Assembly: GCF_017942085.1 (NCBI RefSeq)
Contig: NZ_JAGKSP010000037.1
Span: 1 to 33,035 of the forward strand
Length of the DNA stretch: 33,035 bases
Source: Paenibacillus lignilyticus
Lineage (GTDB): Bacteria; Bacillota; Bacilli; Paenibacillales; Paenibacillaceae
Direction: 5' to 3'
Position numbers and translations under genes: made by a program
Notes under the pieces: model-generated
The model's database searches: none
What the model was told of the DNA's origin: nothing
Seen by the model: the letters and a program-made list of their open reading frames with translations, nothing else
In this document: piece after piece, positions 1 through 7,217 of the stretch
How positions within the stretch are numbered: the stretch's first letter is position 1
Layout: every line of letters begins with the position of its first letter

Positions 1-1
1 C

Positions 2-631
2 CTAATGCGCGCTACGGGGTTAAATCGCGACATTTCCCGTTTTCAGGTCATCTCTTTGCTGACAAGTACAGGCTACACGACCAAAGAATCCGAGCTGATC
101 AGCAATCACCCCATACGTCGCCGAATCGGCATGTTCCTGATTCTGTTCGGAGTCGTCTCGTTCGCCGTCGTCGTATCCGCTATTGCAAGCATTATCGCGC
201 CTAAGTTTCACCTCGTGAAAATGGGCTTCTTTGCAGGATTGCTGCTTGTCCTGCTTCTCATCTTGCGCACTCCGATAACGTATCGTTACTTAGCCTCTAA
301 GCTAAGCGATTCGATGGAGGTGCAGCACGAGCTGCATGATTTCCCGGTCAAAGACGTGCTATTTCGCGATTCCCTCGACGTCTTCACCGAAATTATCATC
401 TGTGCCGACTCCCCTTACGTCGGATCTATCGCGCACGTTATCATTCAGCCGAATGCCGATTTGAATCTGTTGTATATCCGAAGAGGCGCAGATATGCTCC
501 GCACGAGCAGGTACGACACGCCGCTTAAAGCCGGGGATGCGCTATGCTTCTATGGCAGGGAAGACGAGTTGAAGGTTCTATTCTCCCGCGAGCTTGCCGC
601 TGCTGCGCAAGAAAGCGAGGTTTATGTATGA
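2..631 (+). CDS. TrkA-C domain membrane protein (5' end outside window)
   Basis: The reading frame is open to the left edge, so this is probably the C-terminal part of a longer protein; a methionine codon at position 5 exists but has no visible ribosome binding site. Two hydrophobic segments lie at roughly residues 42-66 and 72-88 (counted from that methionine). They are followed by a soluble region of about 110 residues that reads as a TrkA-C (RCK_C) regulatory domain, including a DALCFYG segment near the end. The stretch with RDISRFQ and TGYTTKESE resembles Firmicutes membrane proteins that join a membrane region to TrkA-C, thought to be involved in cation transport or its regulation. The family assignment is from memory of similar proteins; substrate and partner are unknown. 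The downstream gene is convergent. Confidence 0.6.
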   Translation, partial: LMRATGLNRDISRFQVISLLTSTGYTTKESELISNHPIRRRIGMFLILFGVVSFAVVVSAIASIIAPKFHLVKMGFFAGLLLVLLLILRTPITYRYLASKLSDSMEVQHELHDFPVKDVLFRDSLDVFTEIIICADSPYVGSIAHVIIQPNADLNLLYIRRGADMLRTSRYDTPLKAGDALCFYGREDELKVLFSRELAAAAQESEVYV

Positions 632-741
632 ACATGTCCCCTCCGACAATAACTATTCGCAAAGCGTTGTCCTTCGACTGAGACAGTTCTGCTTTAATTA
701 CCTCGGTCCTATGTTATCTGGAATACTTTCCGCAAATTATT

Positions 742-900
742 TGTTGACTCTATGTTGACTTGGGCACAAAAAAATACACCGCCGCGTGGCTCAATGCCCC
801 CAGCGATGTATTTATAAATCATTCCTTACTATGCCTTTATTTGTTCTTATTCTTCACTCTTCGCAACCGGATTCTCCTCATATGAAATCCAATCACTTCA
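742..900. repeat. Left copy of a diverged direct repeat flanking the 998-4948 cassette
   Basis: Two short parts match the region at 5201-5357 in the same order and orientation. Bases 744-768 match 5202-5226 at 22 of 25 positions, and 882-900 match 5339-5357 at 17 of 19. Between the matching parts each copy carries a terminator hairpin beginning with a run of A and the sequence AATACA. The copy includes the decayed end of a rhodanese gene. Confidence 0.6.
767..812 (-). terminator. Rho-independent terminator
   Basis: Inverted arms at 773-782 and 803-812 pair over ten positions with one G-U wobble when read on the minus strand, and are followed there by a run of T. It is the counterpart of the terminator at 5228-5270 and would end transcription of the 4948-998 cassette. 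Confidence 0.6.
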
Positions 901-974
901 ACTATCGTTTAAGCTCCGGAAGTAGTTACAGACGCTTAAGCTTGGCGATGGGCAGACGTTCTTCGTTCTACGCC
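847..974 (-). pseudogene. Decayed 3' end of a rhodanese-family sulfurtransferase
   Basis: Read on the minus strand, the end translates as SDWISYEENPVAKSEE followed by a TAA stop at 847-849. This mirrors the C-terminus of the intact sulfurtransferase at 5286-6140 (SDWISFPENQIAVGDE and onwards). Just upstream the expected Trp codon is TGA (898-900), giving S-stop-SDW instead of SWSDW. Further upstream only weak resemblance remains, in more than one frame, to the GVTACPNVLALQEAG region, reaching about position 974. No catalytic cysteine motif or start can be found; the adenosine-ribosyl hydrolase gene begins (3' end first) at 998. It is a fragment, not a functional gene. Confidence 0.55.
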
Positions 975-997
975 TCAAGCTGTTACAGCCCCCATGC

Positions 998-3133
998 CTA
1001 GCACTCCTTAAATGCGAATCTCAAATAATGCGTATGGCTACCGTAAAAATTAGAGAAACCGATCATACCCGTTAAATACGGCTCATCGTTATCAATATAG
1101 TCGATAAGCAGCGCTCCGGCCGCAAATATGCGGAATCGGTTCCCTATTGCTTCGACCTTGATGCGATATTCATTGTTGGTTTCCCAGTCGAACTTAGCCT
1201 CTGCCAGCTCCCGATATCCATTGGTATTCTTATAAAGCTTGAACTTGCCGTTCGGAGCGAAACCCGCGGCATAAGAACGGATCCCCCCTTGAACCCGGAA
1301 TTGGATGTTATGATGGCTGCCGAGCTTTGGAACAAGCACAGCTTCGTGCGTATAATCCTTCCAGTTCAGTTCGCCGGTATAGCACTCAGCGGGCTCTCCT
1401 GCATAGGAGCCGCTCAGTTCACCATTTTCCAACAGCCAGAACCCTCTGTGATACGAAAACTGGCTGACCTCAACATGGTCGACATGCCAAAATTCGGGCT
1501 GCTCCTTGCGGAAATCAATGCTATAGTCCGGCTTTCCGGTCAAATGGAAATCATCTACGTACGCGACAAGACCATCCCACGCGCTGTTATTAGGGATGAA
1601 TTCAATTCCCGCTTCCACAAGGCAAGCATCCGCGAGAGCTGGAATGTCGTACCGAAGCGGCTCCCACTTTCCGCGGGTCAGCACGACCGTCTCCCCGTAA
1701 TGCCTTTTGCCGGAATTGCCGTCTTTGACATACAATCTCGCCCGAAGCTCCCATGGATCGTTTGTTGGCTGCATGGTGCAAGCCTCAATCGTCTGGCCGG
1801 GATACAGAATGGGAGAGAAGCTCGGATTATACCGGCTGTCGTTGAAGTCCTTCGGCCGATAGTACGTCTGGTGATAAACACGATAGCCGTTGCCGCTGCT
1901 GACCTTGTCGAAAACAACTTTCAAGGAGCGTTCACCGGAAGCGGCCGCTTCCGCCGAATTGACGACGAAGCTCTCTATATAACCGGGCTCGTCGGCATCC
2001 GTTTTGAACCCGTGCGTGGAACCCGGGAGCTCAAAATGAAACCGGGGAGCCGTCCGGTTCAGCACGCCCTCAATCAGGGACGGGACCGACTGTCCGGCCA
2101 ACTTGTAACCGAACTGCGCGATATAAGCCGCGCACCAAGGCAGGTCGAGCTGGTTCAAGCTGCCTATTACGCTGGAGCAGCACAGAAAATCGTTAATCGG
2201 CTTCCGCCAGGAATAATCAATGCCCTCAAGCCCGTTCAGCACGCCCAGAATTGTGCCGACGTTTCCGACGTTGCAATCCGTATCCCATCCGCACATGTTG
2301 CAAATATTGATTGTCCGGGCGAAGTCCCCTCCTCCGTACAGCAAGGACAGCACGATAATCGCCGCGTTCGGAATGATATGGCAGCCGCCCGGGTACAAAT
2401 GGTAGCCGAAGTTTTCCTTGACGAAGCCAAAGCAAGCGCGCCAATCCTCCGAATGGTTCTCATAGTAGGCGATTACCGCATTCGTCATCCGGCGAAACTC
2501 GCATTCGTCCGGAATGACGGCAAGCCCTTCATCAATAATTCGGCGAATATCCTTCTCGCGGAAGGCGACCGCGATACAGGCGGCAATAAACATGCCGCCA
2601 TACTTGCCGTTGCCGTCATGAGAGACGCTGGCCATCTTTTCGGCATATTCCGCGGCGAGCTTAGGCTCACCTGGAGCGATCAACCCCCATACGTCGCTGA
2701 ATATTTGCCCACCGATTTGCTCGGCGATCATCACGCCATTCTGTTCAATCGACCCTGAACGCGGCGCCATAATGCCGTTCTTCAGGTTTACATATGCCGT
2801 CTGCTCGGTCACCTTGCCATAGCCGCCCCACCAAATGAAGCCATGCCGGTCCGGCGCATAATTCAGCCAGGTAAGCCCCATCTGCTCTGGCGTAATGTCG
2901 CGCGTATGCGTGAAATCCTCCAGAGCGCGAAGGAAGAACATCGGTCCGTTCGTATCGTCATCGGCCGCGAAGTTTTTAAAATGATGCACATAATGCGTTA
3001 TCTCGCCGAATATACGCTCAAGCTGCTCATATGACCAGCCTTCGACGTTGCCGCCATGGCGAACCCCGATCACTTTGCCGAGCCAGCCCGCATATACGCG
3101 CTCCAAATAATCCGGTGGAATGCACTGGTTCAT
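998..3133 (-). CDS. ADP-ribosylglycohydrolase family protein with C-terminal beta-sandwich domain
   Basis: The N-terminal 340 residues or so carry the ADP-ribosylglycohydrolase (ARH/DraG) fold signatures: an AADDDTN motif at residues 57-62 and GWDTDCNVG at 282-290. These are the two acidic clusters that bind the catalytic divalent metals in this family. The following roughly 370 residues are not part of that fold. They look like one or two beta-sandwich modules of the LamG/DUF1080 type, ending in a segment rich in aromatic and Asn residues. With 711 residues it is about twice the length of a plain ARH enzyme. Family members remove ADP-ribose from proteins or nucleic acids, but long versions beside sugar transporters may act on another N- or O-glycosidic bond (inference). 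No signal peptide is seen, so it should be cytoplasmic. It lies 60 bases downstream of a solute-binding protein and probably forms an operon with it. Ribosome binding site AGGGAGAG precedes the ATG. Confidence 0.8.
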   Translation of the reverse strand: MNQCIPPDYLERVYAGWLGKVIGVRHGGNVEGWSYEQLERIFGEITHYVHHFKNFAADDDTNGPMFFLRALEDFTHTRDITPEQMGLTWLNYAPDRHGFIWWGGYGKVTEQTAYVNLKNGIMAPRSGSIEQNGVMIAEQIGGQIFSDVWGLIAPGEPKLAAEYAEKMASVSHDGNGKYGGMFIAACIAVAFREKDIRRIIDEGLAVIPDECEFRRMTNAVIAYYENHSEDWRACFGFVKENFGYHLYPGGCHIIPNAAIIVLSLLYGGGDFARTINICNMCGWDTDCNVGNVGTILGVLNGLEGIDYSWRKPINDFLCCSSVIGSLNQLDLPWCAAYIAQFGYKLAGQSVPSLIEGVLNRTAPRFHFELPGSTHGFKTDADEPGYIESFVVNSAEAAASGERSLKVVFDKVSSGNGYRVYHQTYYRPKDFNDSRYNPSFSPILYPGQTIEACTMQPTNDPWELRARLYVKDGNSGKRHYGETVVLTRGKWEPLRYDIPALADACLVEAGIEFIPNNSAWDGLVAYVDDFHLTGKPDYSIDFRKEQPEFWHVDHVEVSQFSYHRGFWLLENGELSGSYAGEPAECYTGELNWKDYTHEAVLVPKLGSHHNIQFRVQGGIRSYAAGFAPNGKFKLYKNTNGYRELAEAKFDWETNNEYRIKVEAIGNRFRIFAAGALLIDYIDNDEPYLTGMIGFSNFYGSHTHYLRFAFKEC

Positions 3134-3193
3134 ATTATTCTCTCCCTGTCAGACAATTTATGAGGACTTCAGCCTCAAGTCGAAGCCCTACGC

Positions 3194-4948
3194 TTATTCC
3201 CACATTTTTTTGCGTTCGATATACATATCGTTCATTTTCGCTTCCCACTTGCCGACGTTCATTTTTTCAAGCTTCGCCAGAAACGCATCGTAGCCTTTAT
3301 TGAAGTCGTCGTCCGAATCGGAAATAATCAGCTTTACAATATTGTTGTACGCCTCTTGATTGACTTTTGTAATAATGCTGCTTTCTTCGGTATCGGGCTC
3401 GACGTTTAACCCGCTAATCTCCGTGGATTCCCAACTGTTGTTTTTCGCTTCCTCAATCCAGGCGGTGCCGGACTCGCCAAAACCTTCATTTGCCCGCTTT
3501 TGCTCTTTATCCCACCAGTTCGAGAAATCGAGCTCCTGCTTGGAGAACTGATAAGGGTAACCCGGCGTTTTCACGCCCAAGCCAAAGGTGAACATTCCAT
3601 AGAAATTCAAACCTCTTTTTGCTGCAAACTGTTCGTCCGACTGCCAGCCATTGATCTGAGACTGTGTACTCTTAAATACTTTCTGTCCATCTTCGTCGAA
3701 TACGAAATAATCGTATCCGTCGATATCTTTTCCTTCGAGATTAAATACCCCGTACTGGGCCAAGTGCCCTTCCGGCGTGTTTAGCCAGTTCACGAATTGC
3801 ATGAACCGAGCCGGATCCTTCATTTTCTTCGTGACATAAAAGCCATAATTGTAGTTGGACGAATAGCTGATGTACGTCGGTTTTTTCACGCTCTCATTAG
3901 CCTTTGGCAGAAAGTATTTAAACCTGAAGTTTTTTTCATCCTGCGTAAAAATACTGTTCGCCTCATACATCGTGTCAAACCAGTGACCAATGGTCGAGAA
4001 CACTTTTTCCGATGCCAACTTTGCCTTCAAGGCATCCTTGTTCTGAATGGGGCTCTCCTTATCCAGCAGCCCCTCCTGATAGAGCCGATTCAACCATTGA
4101 ATCGCGCTGCGGATCCTTTCGTCTTTATACTTGTAGATTAACTTGTTATCGTCCGTCCATAGCGAGTCGCCATCCACTCGCGCACCTTCAGCCCCGGCCA
4201 ACGTGTCTACTAACGTTTTGAAGAAATTCTCATCCCCGAGTGCCAACGACATCGGAACGTACTTTGGATATTTTTCCTTTACTTCCTTTAACAGCTCATA
4301 AACATCCTCAAACGTTTTCGGAATATACCAGCCTTTATTCTCCAATACATTGGTAAGGAACTGAAAGCTGTTGCCTGCTTCGAGGAACAACTCTGAGCCT
4401 GGTATCATGTATCCACTCGGCAAATGATAAACTTTTCCGTCTTTGGCGCGGAGCTTGTTGAAATCATCGCCCAGGTTTTTCTTGATTTGCCCGCCGTATT
4501 CATTGATTAAATCGTCGAGCGGAATAACATGACCGCCGTCTATAAATTTTTGAGCAATCATCGGGCTGCCGATCATCACAACATCGGGGTACTCTCCGCT
4601 TGCAAGCAAAATATTAAGTTTCTCGTCCACGTTGGACGGTGGCACTTCGATACTCAAGCGAACTTTCGTCTTGTCGTACACTTGCTTGACGATCGGCGCA
4701 TCCTCAACCGGAATCTGCATATCTGGATTGGCGACCAAAACGCTAAACTCAGCTTCAGGCAGGCTTGACATATCCCCTTTCGAAGTTGCCTCGTCGGAAT
4801 GGGCCGTTCCTTTCATTTCCGTTGGTTGCTGAGATGAAGTGCTCCCAGCATTGTTATTGTCATTGCCAGAGCAGCCTGACACGACGATAAGCACCATTAC
4901 TAAACTCAGCATAAGGCCAAGCGTTTTGCGAACGTTTAGTCTACTCAT
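3194..4948 (-). CDS. Extracellular solute-binding lipoprotein (ABC importer component, LipO-like)
   Basis: The protein has a positively charged start, a hydrophobic stretch and a lipobox ending VVSGC, with the lipid-modified cysteine at residue 26. A Ser/Asn/Thr-rich linker follows, then a family 1 type solute-binding domain to the C-terminus (584 residues, usual for the large Paenibacillus and Bacillus binding proteins of the LipO/YtcQ kind). Such proteins deliver oligosaccharides to an ABC permease on the outer face of the membrane. No permease or ATPase gene is present here, so the partner must be encoded elsewhere or lost. It is the first gene of a minus-strand pair with the ADP-ribosylglycohydrolase-like gene. 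The ATG is preceded by AAGGGGGGATT, a strong ribosome binding site. The ligand cannot be read from the sequence. Confidence 0.85.
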   Translation of the reverse strand: MSRLNVRKTLGLMLSLVMVLIVVSGCSGNDNNNAGSTSSQQPTEMKGTAHSDEATSKGDMSSLPEAEFSVLVANPDMQIPVEDAPIVKQVYDKTKVRLSIEVPPSNVDEKLNILLASGEYPDVVMIGSPMIAQKFIDGGHVIPLDDLINEYGGQIKKNLGDDFNKLRAKDGKVYHLPSGYMIPGSELFLEAGNSFQFLTNVLENKGWYIPKTFEDVYELLKEVKEKYPKYVPMSLALGDENFFKTLVDTLAGAEGARVDGDSLWTDDNKLIYKYKDERIRSAIQWLNRLYQEGLLDKESPIQNKDALKAKLASEKVFSTIGHWFDTMYEANSIFTQDEKNFRFKYFLPKANESVKKPTYISYSSNYNYGFYVTKKMKDPARFMQFVNWLNTPEGHLAQYGVFNLEGKDIDGYDYFVFDEDGQKVFKSTQSQINGWQSDEQFAAKRGLNFYGMFTFGLGVKTPGYPYQFSKQELDFSNWWDKEQKRANEGFGESGTAWIEEAKNNSWESTEISGLNVEPDTEESSIITKVNQEAYNNIVKLIISDSDDDFNKGYDAFLAKLEKMNVGKWEAKMNDMYIERKKMWE

Positions 4949-5006
4949 CCGAATCCCCCCTTAAAATAAATTTTGTACCATTCGCACCCCCAAATTGGAA
5001 GCGCAT

Positions 5007-5224
5007 TCATTCTTCTATCTCATCATAGAACACCGCCATATATCCAGAAAATACAAAAAAGTGAACTTCCCTGCCAGTTTTCGCTCTTTCTTCACCAATA
5101 AAGTGAAAGGCCGAATATAAAGTTGAATCCTTCCCGAAATTATCAATAGTCGTAAAGTAAGGCTTGTTTATTACGCTGTAAGTGCTTTCGGGAACAGCTT
5201 TTTGACTCGATATTGACTTCGGCA
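5007..5224 (-). pseudogene. Coding-like remnant of unknown function downstream of the sulfurtransferase
   Basis: A minus-strand frame from about 5224 to the stop at 5007 has plausible protein composition (VPKSISSQ, then alternating hydrophobic and aromatic residues, ending YMAVFYDEIEE). The only upstream starts lie inside the terminator hairpin at 5228-5270 and lack a ribosome binding site, so the piece appears to have lost its N-terminus. The left repeat copy preserves VPKS-x-x-SQ at about 745-769 but is broken by stops, showing that the coding character extends into both copies. I do not recognise the protein. It could be a small intact gene with an unseen start, but remnant is more likely. 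Confidence 0.35.
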
Positions 5225-5357
5225 CATAAAAAAATACAGAGCAGCGGTTGCTTACACCGTGCTCTGTATTCAAGTCTACATACTGTTATTCGCCTTTAAG
5301 CGCAACTTCGTCTCCAACGGCTATCTGGTTTTCTGGAAATGAAATCCAGTCACTCCA
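5201..5357. repeat. Right copy of the diverged direct repeat
   Basis: This is the counterpart of 742-900. It spans the last 24 codons of the intact sulfurtransferase gene, its terminator and the sequence just beyond. Because this copy carries the intact gene it is probably the ancestral arrangement, while the left copy has decayed. Confidence 0.6.
5228..5270 (-). terminator. Rho-independent terminator of the sulfurtransferase gene
   Basis: Perfect 11-base inverted arms at 5233-5243 and 5260-5270 are followed on the minus strand by a run of T. The hairpin begins 16 bases after the stop codon of the sulfurtransferase gene. Confidence 0.8.
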
Positions 5358-6140
5358 GCTCCCCGCATACAGCCTTACATTCGTAAAGCCCGCTTCCTGC
5401 AGCGCCAGCACGTTCGGACATGCCGTCACGCCCGAGCCGCAGTACACGATCGTCTCTCCGTCCTTCGCCAGCCCTTCGAACCTCGCCGCCTGCTCCTCGG
5501 CGCTCTTCCACTGCCCGTCCGCACCGCGGCCTTCCGCCCAGAAGCGGTTAATCGCGCCCGGGATATGGCCGGCTACGCGGTCGATCGGCTCAACCTCGCC
5601 GCGATAACGCGCGGCTTCGCGCGAATCGATAAGCGTCACGCCGGCTTTGCCCAGCTTCTCTTGCACCTCGTCGACCTCGACAAGCATGTTATGCTGCACC
5701 GTCGCGAAGAACGGACTCGGGATGAGCACCTTCTGGTCCGCCGATACAGGGAAACCTGCCTTCTGCCATGCGGTGAAGCCTTCATCCAGCACGAAAACCT
5801 GCTCATGGCCCAGGTATTTCAGCAGCCACCATAGACGCGATGCCATGGCTCCGCCTTGATCGTCATACGCAATAACGCGCGAAGCATTGCCAATGCCTGC
5901 TCGGCTCAGCGTGCCTGTCAGCTCCGCAATATCCGGCAGCGGGTGGCGACCGCCATGTTCCGTAATGGCCGAAGACAGATCCTTCTCCAAGTCCAAGTAC
6001 ACCGCACCCGGGATATGCGATTCTTTATAAGCCTCGCGGCCCGACTCCGGCTTGCCCAGTTGGAAGCGGCAGTCGACGATCACGATATCCGATTCATACA
6101 TACGAGCGAGCAACCATTTGAGCGATACGATATTTTTCAT
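5286..6140 (-). CDS. Rhodanese-family sulfurtransferase (thiosulfate or 3-mercaptopyruvate type)
   Basis: Two rhodanese domains are joined in tandem, as usual for this family of about 280 residues (284 here). The N-terminal domain is structural. The C-terminal domain carries the active-site loop CGSGVTAC with the persulfide-forming cysteine at residue 234. The CGSGVTA form is typical of mercaptopyruvate-type enzymes, though substrate cannot be decided from sequence alone. The enzyme moves sulfane sulfur to cyanide or another thiol acceptor in the cytoplasm. I chose the ATG at 6140, preceded by AAGGAAGGCGG, over an upstream TTG at 6170 that has no site. It is divergent from the acetyltransferase at 6290 and ends in its own terminator. 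Its 3' end is duplicated at 742-974. Confidence 0.88.
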   Translation of the reverse strand: MKNIVSLKWLLARMYESDIVIVDCRFQLGKPESGREAYKESHIPGAVYLDLEKDLSSAITEHGGRHPLPDIAELTGTLSRAGIGNASRVIAYDDQGGAMASRLWWLLKYLGHEQVFVLDEGFTAWQKAGFPVSADQKVLIPSPFFATVQHNMLVEVDEVQEKLGKAGVTLIDSREAARYRGEVEPIDRVAGHIPGAINRFWAEGRGADGQWKSAEEQAARFEGLAKDGETIVYCGSGVTACPNVLALQEAGFTNVRLYAGSWSDWISFPENQIAVGDEVALKGE

Positions 6141-6289
6141 CCTATTAGCCGCCTTCCTTATTCTCTTCAATTAGATTCCGTTATCTTAAATTATACATCA
6201 TTCCACTCCCGCTTCCACCGCTTCATCAATTCTGATACGATAAAGAGGTTTACAATCCGTGAATATTCCGCCACAAGGAGTTCCTATAT

Positions 6290-6796
6290 ATGAACGTTTC
6301 CGCTGACCAAGCCCTGCCTGCAAAATCCCGCTTCACCGTCGTGCAGCTATCCGACGCATTAGCCGAAGAGCTCAGCACCTGGCGGTATGAACCGCCCTAC
6401 GATTTCTACAATTGGTCCACCTGGGAAGTCATGCAGCAGCTCGGCATCGAGTTTGGCGACGCCTATGTCCGGGAGCAGCAGTACGCCGCGGTGACGAATG
6501 ACGACGGCCGCTTAGTCGGCTTCGCACAGTTCTTTCCTTTGCTGGGCGTAACGCGCATCGGCCTTGGTTTAAGACCCGACCTATGCGGCCGGGGGCTCGG
6601 TCTTCCGCTCGTACAAGCCATTGTAGCAGAAGCGATCCGCCGCGCACCAAACGACATTATCGACCTCGAAGTGCATGTCTGGAACACGCGGGCCATACGG
6701 ACCTACGAGCGCTCAGGATTTATTATTACCGACACTTATGCCAAGCCAACAGCCACCGGATCGGTCGACGTACACTGCATGTGTTACGCGCCATAA
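6290..6796 (+). CDS. GNAT-family N-acetyltransferase
   Basis: A single GNAT domain of 168 residues. The acetyl-CoA binding motif A is visible as RPDLCGRGLGLPLVQAI at about residues 95-111, preceded by the beta-4 strand (ITRIGLGL-like), and motif B follows as NTRAIRTYERSGF near residues 129-141. Enzymes of this class acetylate a primary amine of a small molecule, antibiotic or protein; the acceptor cannot be predicted. Start ATG is preceded by AAGGAG at good spacing. It is a single-gene unit, divergent from the sulfurtransferase and closed by the terminator at 6815. Confidence 0.85.
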   Translation: MNVSADQALPAKSRFTVVQLSDALAEELSTWRYEPPYDFYNWSTWEVMQQLGIEFGDAYVREQQYAAVTNDDGRLVGFAQFFPLLGVTRIGLGLRPDLCGRGLGLPLVQAIVAEAIRRAPNDIIDLEVHVWNTRAIRTYERSGFIITDTYAKPTATGSVDVHCMCYAP

Positions 6797-6814
6797 TCGC
6801 CCATATCTGCATAA

Positions 6815-6848
6815 CGGCGCGGCCCCATGGGGGCAGCGCTTTCTTTTT
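6815..6848 (+). terminator. Rho-independent terminator after the acetyltransferase
   Basis: A GC-rich hairpin with arms around GCGCGGCCCC and GGGGCAGCGC and a three-base loop (ATG) is followed by TTCTTTTTT. Confidence 0.75.
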
Positions 6849-6924
6849 TATCGTGCTAAAAGCTCCCCCTCCCGCATATCCGTAGTAGTGTCACGAGTCA
6901 TTACTTTTAAAGGAGGCGGGTCCA

Positions 6925-7128
6925 ATGAAAGTTTTGAACATCGTCAGCTTATTAGTCCTAATTCTCGGCGGCCTGAATTGGTTGGCAGTGGGGCTATTTG
7001 AGTATGATGTCGTTTCAGAAGTTTTTGACGGGTCAGATTCCGTAGGCGCGAAGATCGTGTACATTGTTGTTGGGGTAGCTGCTCTATACAGCCTATCCTT
7101 CTTCTCCAAAGTGTCGGCAGAAGACTAA
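6925..7128 (+). CDS. DUF378 small membrane protein (YuzA-like)
   Basis: The 67-residue product has two hydrophobic segments, about residues 4-24 and 42-62. The first includes the GGLNWLAVGLF motif that marks the DUF378 family. Function is unknown; members are short inner-membrane proteins common in Bacilli. Start ATG has a near-perfect ribosome binding site (AAAGGAGGCG). It stands alone between two terminators. Confidence 0.85.
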   Translation: MKVLNIVSLLVLILGGLNWLAVGLFEYDVVSEVFDGSDSVGAKIVYIVVGVAALYSLSFFSKVSAED

Positions 7129-7171
7129 CTCCCCCTTTCCGCTCACACGCGGACATTCGTATGGACAAAAT

Positions 7172-7214
7172 AAGAGCCCGTCCCAAGCGCCTCATGCGCG
7201 GGGTGGGCTCTTTT
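7172..7214. terminator. Bidirectional terminator between the DUF378 gene and the EAL gene
   Basis: Arms AAGAGCCC and GGGCTCTTTT enclose a further GCGC pairing. T runs occur on the plus strand and A runs opposite, so the hairpin can serve both convergent genes. It abuts the stop codon of the EAL gene at 7218. Confidence 0.75.
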
Positions 7215-7217
7215 CTA

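Noticed and set aside
786..1001. 71-codon plus-strand frame in the gap before the ADP-ribosylglycohydrolase gene
   Set aside because: It starts within a terminator hairpin and lies opposite the rhodanese remnant, which explains the sequence better.
1289..2758. 489-codon plus-strand open frame
   Set aside because: It lies wholly antisense to the ADP-ribosylglycohydrolase gene, has no ribosome binding site and no recognisable domain; it reflects the codon pattern of the real gene.
5007..5273. Intact 88-residue gene
   Set aside because: The start and first 15 codons fall in the sulfurtransferase terminator and lack a ribosome binding site, so I listed only the inner part as a remnant.
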